NCBI GenBank assembly: GCA_026874595.1
Contig: CM049318.1
Location: 38,155,956 to 38,219,955, forward strand
Direction of reading: 5' to 3'
Origin: Sipunculus nudus
Lineage: Eukaryota > Annelida > Sipuncula > Golfingiida > Sipunculidae
Length of the DNA: 64,000 bases
This document shows, piece after piece, positions 1 through 12,614 of this stretch (its first letter is position 1; the number at the start of each line of letters is the position of its first letter). The notes beneath the pieces were generated by a model. It was not told where the DNA came from. It ran no database searches and worked only from the letters and a program-made list of their open reading frames with translations. The position numbers and the translations under genes were made by a program.

Positions 1-115
1 AGTCCGTACAACTGTTTGATTTCGGAATGACGGAAGGACGGAATGACGGAATGACGGAATGACGGACATGGGTAAAACTATATGCCCCGGCCACTTTGTG
101 GCGGGGGCATAAAAA
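1..115 (+). repeat. 3' end of a dispersed repeat: GGAATGAC microsatellite and terminal hairpin
   Basis: GGAATGAC-type octamers repeat from about 25 to 66. A hairpin follows at 82-110 (ATGCCCC and GCCAC pairing with TGGC and GGGGCAT around TTTG), then an A-run. I recognise this tail from bivalve dispersed repeats. The rest of the element lies before the window. Confidence 0.6.
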
Positions 116-960
116 AGATCAGAAGAGTATTATATACATTATAAGAAAAGACTAAATAAGACAAAGAAATATTCACTTGCATACATCTGTGTATCAACTT
201 TTACCTTTTCTCATATGATGTTAAATTACCTAAAAAAAGGATGGTGTATCAAAGTCCATCATAAATACTGATACCCTGCATATTTTGTACCATAAGTGTA
301 CATGATTTGACTGTTGAGTGTTGAATACTTGTGTGAAAAGAAACATTTGAACCAGATCAACCAACTAATTTGTTCTGTTTGTCCTGTAAGAATTATCAAA
401 TAGGATGATTGTTAATGTTAATGTGTAATATACTCATTAAATAGTGAAGTAATAGCTATCTAGACTAATCTATCTATCTGTCTATCTATCTATCTATGAT
501 TGATTCAATATGCAAGTGGATGACTTTTTCCCCCAGATTTGCTCTTCATAATATCTCAAACAATTACAAATTATTTTTTTGTAAAAATTATTAGTGATAT
601 TTACAATCCCAAGGTTGTTAAGAAAACTGGAGAAAAAAAATAAAGATTAATTAATGTTTAGCAAATAATTGGTATAATAAGGATGCTGTAGACCACATGA
701 AACACATCAAAGGTGCAAATAATAATCAAATATCTATTACATTATTCTGTTTCCAAAATTAATGTTAATTATCACATGAATAATTATAACATTACTGTAA
801 AAAAGTTAATTATTACATTAATACTATAATATTCTGTAAATATTAATAAATATATAACCTTTTAACTATATATAACATTTCAGTGTTAAAATATTGAAAA
901 TCTGACTGAAAACATCTTTCATATGTCAATTACAATGCTTAATATATTAGGAAATTAGAT
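116..960. other. AT-rich sequence upstream of the gene, no gene seen
   Basis: No supported ORF or RNA gene. It contains a short TCTA microsatellite at about 464-498 and long AT-rich stretches with many in-frame stops on both strands. Confidence 0.6.
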
Positions 961-1266
961 CAGATCACTATTTTTAATCTCGCCTAGGCAGATTTTAAAC
1001 TCGCCTAAGTAATATCAGGCAGATTTTAAACTCGCCTGGATGACACAAGACGGATTTTAAACTCGCCTAGGCCAGATTAAAATCCTGGCCTGCTCCATGA
1101 TGGATTTTAATCTCACCTAGGCGAGATTGCAATTGTGATCTCGTCTAGGCGAGTTTAAAATCCGTCAAGCCGAGATCACAATTGCAATCTCGCCTAGGCG
1201 AGATCACAATCGCAATCTCGTCTAGGCGAATTTAAAATCCGCCTGGATTTCAATCTCGTCTCTGAC
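961..1266. repeat. Array of palindromic words (CTCGCCTAGGCGAG type)
   Basis: About ten overlapping units alternate short palindromes such as CTCGCCTAGGCGAG (1189-1202) with GATTTTAAACTCGCCT-like linkers and GATCACAATTGCAATC words in both orientations. The right edge (GTCTCTGACATATATA) resembles the TGTCA...-bounded inverted-repeat elements at 37.2-41.7 kb. It is probably the end block of a related non-autonomous DNA element. Confidence 0.6.
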
Positions 1267-1321
1267 ATATATACACACACACATATACCTTTTTCAGCAT
1301 CTCTGAGTGACATATTGAACT

Positions 1322-1434
1322 TTATATATATATATATACATATATATATATAAATATTTAAATATTTAATTATATAAATATATATTTATATATATAAATA
1401 TTTAAATTTATGTATATATAAATGTATATATATA

Positions 1435-1494
<60 letters not shown>

Positions 1495-1500
1495 TATATA
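1322..1500. repeat. (TA)n microsatellite, imperfect
   Basis: Nearly pure alternating TA interrupted by AAATATTTA segments, with a run of more than 50 bases of TA at about 1438-1490. It is highly self-complementary. Confidence 0.9.
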
Positions 1501-1744
1501 AACACCTAATCATATTTCAAATAATTATATTTTAATAGAAAATAAGTTATTTTGTAATTCAAAGCAAGGTTTGGATATAACATTTTTTAGTAAATGTATC
1601 CAAAGTCTTTAATTCTATTTATTAATATAATTCATTTGCAATATTATAATAATATTCTCTGAAAAGTGGGGGGGGGGGTGATTACATTGGCCATCCCCCT
1701 TGCCAAAAAGTGGGGGGTCTATATACCCCCCATCCCCCCTATAT

Positions 1745-1970
1745 TGACGCCCCTGGTCAAGGGGTAAAACGCTCGGCTCTCTCCGCTGGCGACCCGGGTT
1801 CGATCCCTCGCGTGGCTATGAGAGTCGGTTTTAGTTGCCATTCCAAGGCTGGTGGTTTTCTCCGGGTTCTCCGTTTTTCTCCACCTCTGCAGTCTACAGA
1901 ACGCCACAATCTGAGCCATGGAGAGTGCCGCGATCATTTATGATAACTACTTGTACAATCCCTGTAAAAT
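1745..1970 (+). mobile_element. tRNA-derived SINE, + strand
   Basis: The internal pol III promoter is visible: A box TGGTCAAGGGG (1754-1764) and B box GGTTCGATCCC (1797-1807, one mismatch to GGTTCRANTCC). A body follows with GGTGGTTTTCTCCGGGTTCTCC and TTTCTCCACCTCTGCAG. A diverged copy lies on the minus strand at about 8.3-8.6 kb with the same order of blocks. ORFs in both orientations across it are incidental. Confidence 0.8.
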
Positions 1971-2984
1971 AAGTAAGTGTATATTTATTTAAGTAATTTT
2001 TAGTAGTGCAACGTATATCTCTTTTTCTCTCTCTCTTTCTCTCTCTCTCTCAGGATAATCCCTATTACTGATATTGACTGACATACTAATCTGAAATCAA
2101 TGTATCGTATAAGTGAAATTTAAAGTAGTGCATCACAACTGCATGTAACATCATACATATAGAATTAAGCTTGTTTCATCTTATTTAATTTAGTCAATAT
2201 TTAAATTTATTTGATTGGTCTCCGCAGATACGTGTTTGTTAACCTTTAATAATTATATGAGTGCTCCGGACTTAAATAACAGGTGTTTGCAGAGAGAGAT
2301 TTTATTTTTCCACTTTAACAGTGTATATATTATATATTTTTTTGCGATGGTTATTATTTATACCTAGAAATTATTATTTTAAACATCACCGGTAAGGTAA
2401 ATATTCAATTAAAAAAAACTGTATCGTCTTATATATAAAACTGGCTTAAATTGCTTATATTATCTATTTGCATAGTTGCCGTTGGTTATATGTAAAACTA
2501 ATAAATGTGAACCGCATATCCGGTAATTCAAAACATTCAATATCTAGAGGATCGCGAGTCAAGAACCTAAATACAGTATGGCACAACAGATTTTTAAAAG
2601 CGAGTAGTTCTATAAAATGTTAATAACATCTGAAGGTAAAAAATGAACTCCTGCTAAATGTAGGGAATGTAGTGTGTCGTTAATAACCTTTGCTACGAAG
2701 GCCATTGATTATCTTTCACAGATTTCCAGGTGTGTGACAAGAGATCACTATAGTTATTCTAAAACTTCCCTTCCTGGTATTATTTAGCCGTTTCTTTAAC
2801 TTATCAGATATATTTTACCAGCACTCAAGGGCATAAGTAAGGACACTGGAAATTACTGAATTATAAAACATTGTAATAATGGTTTTGTTAATATTAAGCT
2901 TTCTTAGATAATACAGGTAATATAATCTTTTGTTTGCTATCTTCGATTGATTCAACACGTTATTTTCAATCCAGATATAGAAGA

Positions 2985-3027
<43 letters not shown>

Positions 3028-3358
3028 TATTATTATTTTTATTAATTAATACAATTTTACATTAAATTGAATGATTTTGTTTTATGGTATTTTCATCAAA
3101 CTACAGTATATACACCTGACCACCTCCAGTCTGTTTGGCATCTTTCGAGACAGCTCATCTTTCTACTTATTACTCTCCAAGAATAATTTACAACATTCAT
3201 GCTTTTAGTATGTTTAAGCATGAGAACATAGACTGGTTCCAGACTCTCAATACGATAAATGTTAAAAAGTGGGGACCAGTCTAATGCGAGAAATTCTCGT
3301 TCGTCCACGCATGGAGTCTCGCGGTATCCGAAAATTCGATATAGCAGAAACGGTGATC
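1971..3358. other. Presumed promoter-side and 5' UTR region of the PLXDC-like gene
   Basis: A CT-rich tract at about 2018-2051 and a (AAT)n tract at about 2985-3026 that runs into its own complement (ATT)n and could fold back. The last ~75 bases before the proposed ATG carry several CpGs in an otherwise CpG-poor stretch. No convincing TATA box or initiator could be singled out. Confidence 0.4.
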
Positions 3359-3443
3359 ATGGCAAGACAGTGGAATACCATATCATTTTCTTTGGGGATT
3401 TTAATTGTTTTATCTGTTTTAGCCGTCAAACTAAATCCTACAG
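3359..3443 (+). CDS. PLXDC-like gene, exon 1: start codon and signal peptide
   Basis: Proposed first coding exon, 28 residues plus one base of a split codon. It reads MARQWNTISF followed by a hydrophobic run to about residue 23 (SLGILIVLSVLAV), a typical secretory signal that would direct the receptor to the membrane. The start at 3359 has A at -3 and G at +4 (ATCATGG). In-frame ATGs at 3269, 3284 and 3311 would add a long charged N-terminus and are less likely. The exon ends CAG|GTAAGAG, a near-perfect donor, leaving phase 1, which exon 2 completes as GAT (Asp). The surrounding 60-80 bases are richer in CpG than the AT-rich neighbourhood, as expected near a promoter. There is no residue-level homology, so assignment rests on signal peptide, donor and phase. 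An unrelated first exon or a chance ORF remains possible. Confidence 0.55.
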
Positions 3444-6400
3444 GTAAGAGTATATTATCAGTACCCCATTATTGAACCTATGGTGATATTTTACTTTGTC
3501 TTAATTAATTCAATCAATTCTACCTGTGGTTACCTTGGCGTGTTGATGACGCCAACGCCCAGGCCAAGCAAACCTGCGTGACGATCGGTGAGAAACGGTG
3601 ACAAGCAAAACAAACCGCACACACCGATCAGCCAGCGTTTACGCAACGCACTATCTTCTCGAATACTCTTTTGAGTCCATTTATACTTTGTTTCACAGGT
3701 AGATATTAGTTTTGCAGATTTTTAGTGAAAGTATAAATCGGATTACTTTTTTTATTTATCATTTTCATTGGAATGATAATATTATTAATATCATTAATTA
3801 AATAAGTAGGGTATGTCTTTGGACTTAAATGTAAATTTTAATATTTTTATTAAATCAGTTTTGACCCAACAGTTGGAAACAATATTTTTATTTTATAATT
3901 TTTACATATATAATAAAGGTAAATTTGACAATGTGATCTATATCAAATTTTAATCAATTAATGATAAATTCATGATGTCTTGTTAACAGTAAAATAATGG
4001 GCAATATCTGTATATTTTTTTGTATTACGTAACATTTTGTTTTCACTTTTATCAAAGTTGAATTGTTAGTGAATAGTTAAATGTTACAGAATTGTTTAAA
4101 TCAGACAGATTGAATATTATACTTCAAAATGCAGCATTTATTGCTGAAATAAAACCAAGAAGCTGATGGATACAATAATTCATTGTGAATGATATATGTA
4201 TTTACATGTATTTAAGAATATTTAGAACATAAATTATAATGAATTTAAATCTTATTAATTTTCATAATAATCAAGGATTAAAAATATATTGGCCATTGTT
4301 ATCCAACTTAGAATTTTACAGTAAATGTTTTATATACATGTATGTTGTCTGATACTTAGAATGTTATTTGCTGCACCAGGTGGGACAAAAAAAGAACAGT
4401 GTGGAGCAGTAGGTGGTCAGACAGGAGCATATCAATTAACTTTTTTTAAGTGAGGCAATCATTTATATATATTTTTACATATTACAGTACTGTCAGGCAA
4501 TGATAATTAATGGTCAACAAACAACCTTTAATTAGTCCTGAAGTCAATAGATGGTCACTCATTGATAATAAGGGGGATGACAGATAAGGTGTGTGGAGTG
4601 GTATTATGTATTAAGGGGCCTACCAGCTGCAGTTGATCACAGGTTACCACCCCATAAGAAAAAATTAATTGCCTTTCCTTACATGGATCATATTACATAT
4701 ATTATACAGCTGTATCTGGCATATACAAACAGGCATTTACTGTGTTGCTGGTTTTATTCTTACAATTATAAAGACGTGGAGAATAATTTGGGGTTTTTTT
4801 TTCCTGTTTGCAAGAAACACAGAATGATGGCTCATAGGAAACTATTGTTTCTGTTAATAAGCAAATATTTGTGGTTAACCTTTTTAAAAAGTCCATTGTG
4901 TGTAGTGACACAGCTTTATATTCTGTTCATTAATAAATTTCCACATACAGATAATTTTATCACTCAGGAATGTCAGAAAGTTTGATATTTAACTAATACT
5001 ATATTTAGGTAGGACATCATTATCTTTTGAAAACAACCACATCCTGTAGACTCTCCTGTAGACGCACTTGTACACAGGTGGAGCCTGACGAAGGTTTACC
5101 TTGGTACAGTATACGTTAATAAGCTGATATCACAGTCTGTGAATCCGTATCACTGATATTGACAGTGTGATATATATAACTGTATTAAATCACCACGGCA
5201 ACCATATAAAGTAGATCAATATTAGTCTCTTTGAAAGCAGAACGTACATTGGCTTGTTATTAATAATAAACAGGTTCAGTGTTTATACATAGTCAAGATG
5301 CATTAGGTGAGGTGTTTGTTTGCACCGGAATACCTGGTTTAAGTGGGTCTGGCAGGTGGTTCCTCACCTGCTATATGATAGAATTTGCCAGGAGGGAAAA
5401 AAAATATCTTGAAAGGACACTTTCAGGTATATTCAGGTAAACTCTCAGAAACTTTGAAAGATTTTACTAGAAATCATGTTCACAATACCAAATGACAAAT
5501 GACAATACCAATTGACAGTTCTCTTGAACATATTTTTTTATCAGGTAAGGATTAATTTGTCAAACTGAAAGTGAAATCTACAAATGATATAATTTTGTAT
5601 TAAAATGGTGGTTCACATTTTGGGAAGGGGAGGGAATAACGTTGCCAAATGGGATGTGTCCAGCCAGGTATGCAAATTACACATCCTGAGTAATACTTTT
5701 CAAGCATTAAAGGTTTATTCAGTTTCAGTCTGAATTGTCAGATCCTTTTTAAATTGGCCACTGTTTGATCCTTGACCATGGTTCAATTAAATATTTCAGA
5801 AAGGGTTTTTTCTTTTTCAGAACTGGCAGTTCTCAAGATCTTTTGAAAAAGAATTTACCTTTGATGGAAACTCTTTCACTAAAAACAAAAAAGGTCAAAG
5901 TGACTGACTTGTGCCGTGTGACAACCTGTCAGTCCTTGCAGGGCACTTTTGATAGGTGTACTCGTAATAATGTACTGCTACCTTAAGCAGTGGAATACGG
6001 CATTCCATGCTGGTATTTTATTTAATAACACTAGAAAACTAGCAGTCAGATTATATCTATTCTTTATGATATTTAAACATGGATACAAGAAAACGGGAAC
6101 AAGTAAGTTAAACTGTTTTACTTTCAGGCATGGATCTCATAAAATGGGTGACATTATTGTTATTGTGCAATTACAGACCTTGTAGGTCTGTGAAAAAAAG
6201 AAAAGAAACTTGTAAAATTAACCCTTTATGTTCAGTGTTCATTTCAAGTTCTGGATTTGTGACAGAAATAAATTGTTATCTTGTCTCAGGTTTTACATAT
6301 CAGCTAAAGCAATGATCACAACTGTGGAAATGCCATGGTGTCTTGAAACTTGTTCAAATGTTTGATAGATAATAAGATTCATTTATATATGATATAAATA

Positions 6401-8274
6401 CTGGCTCCCTTAATTATTGTAAAATTGTCATGTATATACACTGTTTTACATAGTTAGTTTTACTTGATGGACCACCTTACACTTGTGTGATTATTTTACA
6501 TATTATCCGCTGTTCATATATATTATATTCGTGTGCAGAACTTACATGTAGATTGACAAGTAATTTTTGGCTTACCATTAACAAATTATATAACATATTA
6601 CGACCTAAACAAATTATTAAGTCATAATCATTATACAGTTAATCTTATTCAATTCTACTAAGTCCCATGTAACATTGCTTAATATTTGCCAGTCTTTAAA
6701 ATAAAGTCCTTTGTAAATAAATGTCTTTAGTAAGGTTATGTCATGTTAAATTTCTATCATAAAAATAGAAATCAGATTTAAGGACTGTTACACTCTGGTC
6801 ACTTAGCAATGTATAGTATAATGCTTGTTAGGTTGTTGTGGTTGGCTGGTGTGGATGTAGTAAACCACTCAACTGAATCCTCCATTCTTAATGAAACCTT
6901 GCATCCAAAGCAGAACTTTGGAGTTCTGGCCTGATTCAGCTGCCTTGTGTAATATACCCCCTCCTTTAATTTTGAAAAATATACATTGAAAAACAGTGAA
7001 AACATGCTCCTGTAATATACAAGGAGTCTCATACTGTGTTATTAGAACTTTACCTCAATATAGAGTAATGATGTTCTGTGTAATTGGTCCTGACGTATCA
7101 ATTACTCAACATTGTATGTTATATTTGACACTAGAGGACTCGAGTCTTGTATGATGCCAGTATTACTTAAACCGTGCTCATGTCTCACTTTCATAAGTCA
7201 TAATTTGACATTAGTTGTTTACATTACATAAATTTGTGACTTATATAAGGACAGTATATCATTTCTTTGTTATTAGTCACTTGTATAAAATTTGTATCAT
7301 CATACATATTCATAGTGTCTGACTTGTAATTATTATACTTTGAACAGCCAAAGCTAACATTAGTACCTGTATGTATATGGTAAACAGGGTATACAAATAC
7401 ATAGACATGCACTGAAGCAGAATTATTATGTTTATGATGTTATATATTATATATTAACTGTGTCATAACCACATGACCTTTCATGTAATGTGTGCATTCC
7501 ATAGGATCAAATGGGGCCAGTATTAAGCTTAAATCCATACATGTATGTGCGTATGTACATGTGCAAGCTTATGTTTAGGGAAAATCTTAGCTTAAACCCA
7601 TGTTGGTAGTAAATATATTCTAGTTCATAGATGTTCACCAGATTTTAATGCATTAACCCTTTAGTTTTTACAGGTCAAAGTCTCTTTAATATTATAAATG
7701 AATCACTCTGCATTCAAACTTTGCTTTAGTTTAACCCTTGCTTCTTTCATAACCATCTACCCATTATACCTCAGCCCCCAAACAACTATGATTAGTACAG
7801 ATAAGGGTTAAAATCTATGTGTGAAAAGTCTTGAACTTGAAGCATATTTTTTACAAGTCTTTCTAAGGAAGGTTTAACAGTCCTTATTAGCGTCTCATTT
7901 TATAAGAAATGTCCTTGTATCTCATTTTATAAGAAATGTCCTTGTGTCTCATTTTATAAGAAATGTCCTTGTATCAGGCATGACTGCAGATTGTTGCCGT
8001 GATGCTGTCACATGACATTTTTATGTTTGCATATATACTTTATGTTTTATGGAGACATGGATTTAGGCCTTCTGTTTATTATATATCGGTAGTTTTTATG
8101 AATGCATTTGTGCTTTTAAATATAATATAATATAACTATTATATTTGCTCACAGAGGTTTGAAGCCTCAGGACATATGTAGAACAGTCAACAGAATACTA
8201 ATCATAAAATGTCAGAGTAGTTTAATACTGCTGTAGTGATAATTTGTTGCAGGAGTGACTGACTGACTAAAAAT
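3444..8274 (+). other. Intron 1, first part
   Basis: The donor is GTAAGAG. A CpG-richer island at about 3535-3665 contains an inverted repeat TTGGCGT (3535-3541) / ACGCCAA (3549-3555). A 27-bp tandem triplet is at 7893-7973. The rest is AT-rich and non-coding. A 130-codon open stretch at 4593-4985 has no family features. Confidence 0.6.
7893..7973. repeat. 27-bp tandem repeat, three nearly perfect copies
   Basis: The unit begins TCTCATTTTATAAGAAATGT and ends CCTTGTA or CCTTGTG. Copies start at 7893, 7920 and 7947 and differ at one base. Confidence 0.95.
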
Positions 8275-8589
8275 GAGAGTCGGTGCTCGAGCCAGTCATA
8301 GGTCTCCAGAAAATCCAGCCCGCACTGGCTCCCTCAGCAGTGACAAAGTTTGACAGATTAAGTTGGTATACAGTTATATATTTAGGGAAAAGATAGTAGA
8401 TACTGATAGAGTTGAAGGTTGTAATGAGAGAGGTGGAGGAAGCCATAGAACTTGGAGAGAACCACAAACCTTTGACAGCCACTACAACCCACTCTCATGG
8501 CAGCACCTGGGATTGAACCTGGGTTGCTAGCGGGGAAGGCCGAGTGTTTTACTGCTCAGCTGTCCAGGCCCCCCCCCCCCCCCCCCCCC
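8275..8589 (-). mobile_element. tRNA-derived SINE, minus strand, with adjoining C21 tract
   Basis: On the minus strand the B box GGTTCAATCCC (8509-8519) is preceded by AGTAAAACACTCGGC and followed by a body with GTTCTCTCCAAGTTCT and TTCCTCCACCTCTC. It aligns block for block with the SINE at 1.75 kb. A run of 21 C at 8569-8589 marks the tRNA-side end. The far boundary is uncertain. Confidence 0.75.
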
Positions 8590-10654
8590 GTTACAGGAGT
8601 GGGCAGTTTTTCTTTGCGTTGCATGGTTGTATATAGGGGCTCTGCTAACAATGTAAACTACTTTAAACTAGAAAGGTGCTCTGTAGACCAGATACAGCTG
8701 CCAAGTGAAAAATGTCCTACTGAAACACAAACCAACCTTTAATACCAATCCTGGTGGTTCTAATGAACTGGTACACTTGGAGGTATGGGTTCAAATGTGA
8801 GAGAAGCAGGTTTTCGCCAATGCTGGATTTTCACCCAAAGTCTTAAGAAAATTAGGAAATTTCAGAAGTGAAGCTTTCTCATATTCGGCATACCCAAGAC
8901 ATGTTGATGACACAGGTGGTTACGTCACTAGAGGACTGGAGGTGACAGGCTGTGTGATAAGCATTACTGGTCTCTCCAAGAGGAACCAGTGTGTTAAATC
9001 TAGGCTTGGCTGGCCCAGGGTTAAGCTTTTGATACAAACTCTGATGGGAAGGTGCTTAACTAGCACTTCCTAAAAGTTAGCCACAAAAAGAAGCTCTGTG
9101 GAACGTAAGAGAAGTTATGCATATTTATGATGTTTTGATTATGTACTGAGTGTACTACAAAATAAATCAAAAGACATCTTTATGAAAGCTTCATGTTGAC
9201 TGACATGCAAGGCACATTTAATTGTGCTGAGGAATGACAGATGTCACAAACTGCATTTCTTACATGTATGGCTGTACAAATCTTATACGCAAAATCACCT
9301 TTGATTCCTAAATGTTCTCACTCCTGACCTGTACATCACATTTTAATTAAAATCCATGCAGTCTCTCTTCAGTTTTCTTGCAGACCCCCTAAAAAATACC
9401 AAAAACCCTGCTTTCTCTTTATGGAGAGTTCATGAAGTATGGCACTTATAATGCAAGGCTTTACTTGCGTTTTACGTACATTTACATAACTGTTTATCTC
9501 CCAAGGTATATAAATCCTTGGCATTTGGCAGCAATTTTTCCTTCAGCAATTTCATCAATGCTGTTTCAGCCTAGTATATGTGCAGAATAATTGTATCAAG
9601 AATACTAAACTGGATGGACCAGTTGTCTGACATTTTCATCTCCAGCTGAATGACAAATTCATGTTACTTACTGAACATCAGCCAGGAGGCAGGAAAGCTC
9701 TTGAGGCGGGCATATTACATTACAATTTGTGCAACAAATTAGATTTTCCCAGGGATATTGAATATTCAATTTCTTTTTGTCCCTCTGGGATCATTTTAGG
9801 TCGGAATCAACAATGGGCAAAATGTTACCAGCCACCTGATAAAGAGGTCACTTATATTGCTGTTTAGATAACATTTTTTGGCTTTCTTGGGAATATATTT
9901 ATAGCCATGCTCATGTAGATTATGTAGGGGATTAAAAAGTGTGTATTTTTTATTCATCTCTCATGGAGATAGGGTTTCATTTTGTATATGCACAGGCAAA
10001 ACTTAATATCATTCAAATATACATCAAATATCAGCCTTCTCTTACTGCATGGATATTGGAGCTCTGTATATTTGATTACTTGAGACATTTTTCTTATTCT
10101 TATATGTATTAGGTCAAAATGTGACATATCAGTCATGTAAATTGATCATTCTGCTGTGCCAGGTTTACCATTTACCTCCAGAACACTGAAAAGGGAATGC
10201 TGTTTTTACAGTAAAACTGCAGGAGTATGGTCTATATATTGTGCAATTGGTGAACATTTCTTGATATTACTGCAAAACAGTTTTGGAACATGATAAAGAG
10301 ACAATTAGTCAACTGAAACATTTCCCGGTGTATTAATGAAGAAAATGAGGTAATTGATACATGAGATTACTCAAGGGACATAAGATGGGAGATGAGAGAG
10401 AGAAAGAAGAGGGAGAAATAAGCCAACAGAGAGAGAGAGAGAGAGAGAGAGAGTCCACAACTGTTAGAGATAGAAATTGGTAAGGACTGCAGCTATTACA
10501 CATTTAAAAAAAATAAAGTATTTACTTCAGATAGGAGAGTACAACAGACAAGAGACTATAATTGAGGAGAAAAAGAAGACTTTGGTAAGTAAAAAGACAG
10601 GCACAAGTTGCAATTAGGAGAGAAGACTAGAGAGACTGATAAATAGGGAAAAAT

Positions 10655-10706
<52 letters not shown>

Positions 10707-12246
10707 GGAAAAACAAACATGGAAGGATTAGGACTACAGATAACAGACATGAGAAAGAGAAACTTGGACTCCAAATAACATTATACAGCCACAGAGGGAT
10801 AGGTCAAAAGCAGAAGACAGGAAAATGAGATTGAGGGAGAGCTCTAGAGTTGAAATCAGTCTACATATGGAACAGATGTGTTATTGTTAAGCCACCTCAA
10901 TTTCAGGAGTATACACAGGTCTGGGAATAAAGAAAAGAATTTTGGTTCACTTTTGTCCTTAATGTTCTCTGAAACCGCATTGTGTATACAATGACACTGG
11001 ACCCCCTTTTAGCCAAAATTCCTCATCCAATTTAATACATCCCCCCCCCCAAGCCCGATAAAAAGCCTGGTTACTGGGTTTATCAGCTACTGGTAGTTAA
11101 GATATATAGAACGAATCTGAGGCATTCTCAAGATTTCACCCTCTTGCCTTTTGGGCATTTGCTTGGTTTGAAATAAAGAACTTCAGCTCTTGAGTCTAAT
11201 GCCAGAAGTCTAGCTCATGTCCTATCCCAAACTGAGCCATCTAAATGTGCTAAAAATAAATATCAATTCACTTCACTCTGATTTGGGTAGTGAATAGAAG
11301 TACAGCTTGAGCTATGATCTGAGTTAAAGTGTTTACTGGGGTCAGAGTACTGTGGGAGATGTTAACATTTGGTGCAGGCTGAATATCAATAAATGTGCCC
11401 TCCCTCTCATCAATGCCACTTACACGGATTACGGTGAACTCTGCATTTGCTCTGCAAACATTGGAGCCATGAGAGAACCAGAGAGGGGCAGATTGAGGTC
11501 CAATTGACAATCATCCATGGCAAACTACATTCCATGAGACAGGTCCCTGAGGGCTGAACTGTAAGCACAGTGGACTAATTTATATAACAGGAGTCTCATA
11601 TTAACTCTCAGGATGTGACCACAGATAACAAAAATCATTGATCCTTAAGTTGTGGCACCAGAAAACCCAGGGATAGAGAGTGAGATGTCTGTGTGTGCGT
11701 GTCCCACCCGCTGCCCAAGATTGCATTTTAATGGAGTAGCATTCCAGGTAGGGAGATAGAAAGAGAGAGAGAAGAAGAGAGAAATAAAAAGTTGGTTACA
11801 GTGTAAAATATTAAGACAGGCTTGCAGGTAAATAAAAGGTGAGGCAAGGTGTGGTGATTCTCGAATTGGAGAGACTGAGAGAAGAAGTGCAAGGATATAA
11901 AGATTCATAGTATGATTGCATTTACAAATTGGGGTACATTAAGAATGCATATATCAGAGAGAGAGGAGATAGGGGATATAGAAATGAATTAAAGAAAGCG
12001 GATGGGGGCGTGGTGGAGCTGCAGTCAAATGATATCAAATGAAATAAGGACTACAGACAATAGAACAGAGACAGGATTTTTTTATAATACAGAAATTAAA
12101 TGAAGAGGTATATTCACGTACTATGAGTGAGAGAGAGAGAGCGGGTGAGAGGAGGTATGGAAGGAGAAAAAGAGGGTTAAGTATGGCATATCCCCCTAGA
12201 GAGAGAATTGTGAATAAGAAAATACTCTGATGAAAGAAGATAGTCT
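8590..12246. other. Intron 1: GA-tract region, no gene seen
   Basis: Contains GA tracts at about 10429-10453 and 10661-10710, a C10 run at 11041-11050 and purine-rich flanks. A segment at about 11535-11615 resembles one at about 12640-12725 (CCCTGAGGG...TCTCATTAACTC...AGGATG), so two diverged copies of a small repeat bracket the GA-rich zone. ORFs here are Ser/Leu or Arg/Glu strings from the microsatellites. Confidence 0.55.
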
Positions 12247-12272
12247 GTTGCAGGAATGGGGACTATTCTAAT

Positions 12273-12317
<45 letters not shown>

Positions 12318-12445
12318 ATCCTATAACAGAAAGAGAGGAGAGAGGATTGCAAAAGAGAAGATTCAAAAGATGAAGGGAGAAAGAGTCACAGACAACAGAG
12401 TGAGGAAGGGAGGAATAGTGTTGCAGGAATGGGGACTATTCTAAT

Positions 12446-12484
<39 letters not shown>

Positions 12485-12614
12485 ATCCTATAACAGAAAG
12501 AGAGGAGAGAGGATTGCAAAAGAGAAGATTCAAAAGATGAAGGGAGAAAGAGTCACAGACAACAGAGTGAGGAAGGGAGGAATAGTGTTGCAGTAATGGG
12601 GACTATTCTAATTA
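12247..12614. repeat. Recent ~170-bp tandem duplication including a GA microsatellite
   Basis: Unit 1 (12247-12419) and unit 2 (12420-12586) start GTTGCAGGAATGGGGACTAT, contain a GA tract and end AGGAAGGGAGGAATAGT. Apart from the tract length (about 6 bp) they look identical. A truncated third copy runs from 12587 to about 12614. Confidence 0.95.

Noticed and set aside
4593-4985. 130-codon open frame on the + strand
   Set aside because: No recognisable domain, Lys/Phe/Tyr-heavy composition expected of AT-rich DNA, and no splice or repeat context. Chance is likely in 64 kb of six frames.
10556-10774. Serine/leucine-repeat and Arg/Glu-repeat ORFs over GA tracts (also 12256-12444 and 27557-27898)
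   Set aside because: Direct translations of GA/CT microsatellites, with no sign of selection for coding.
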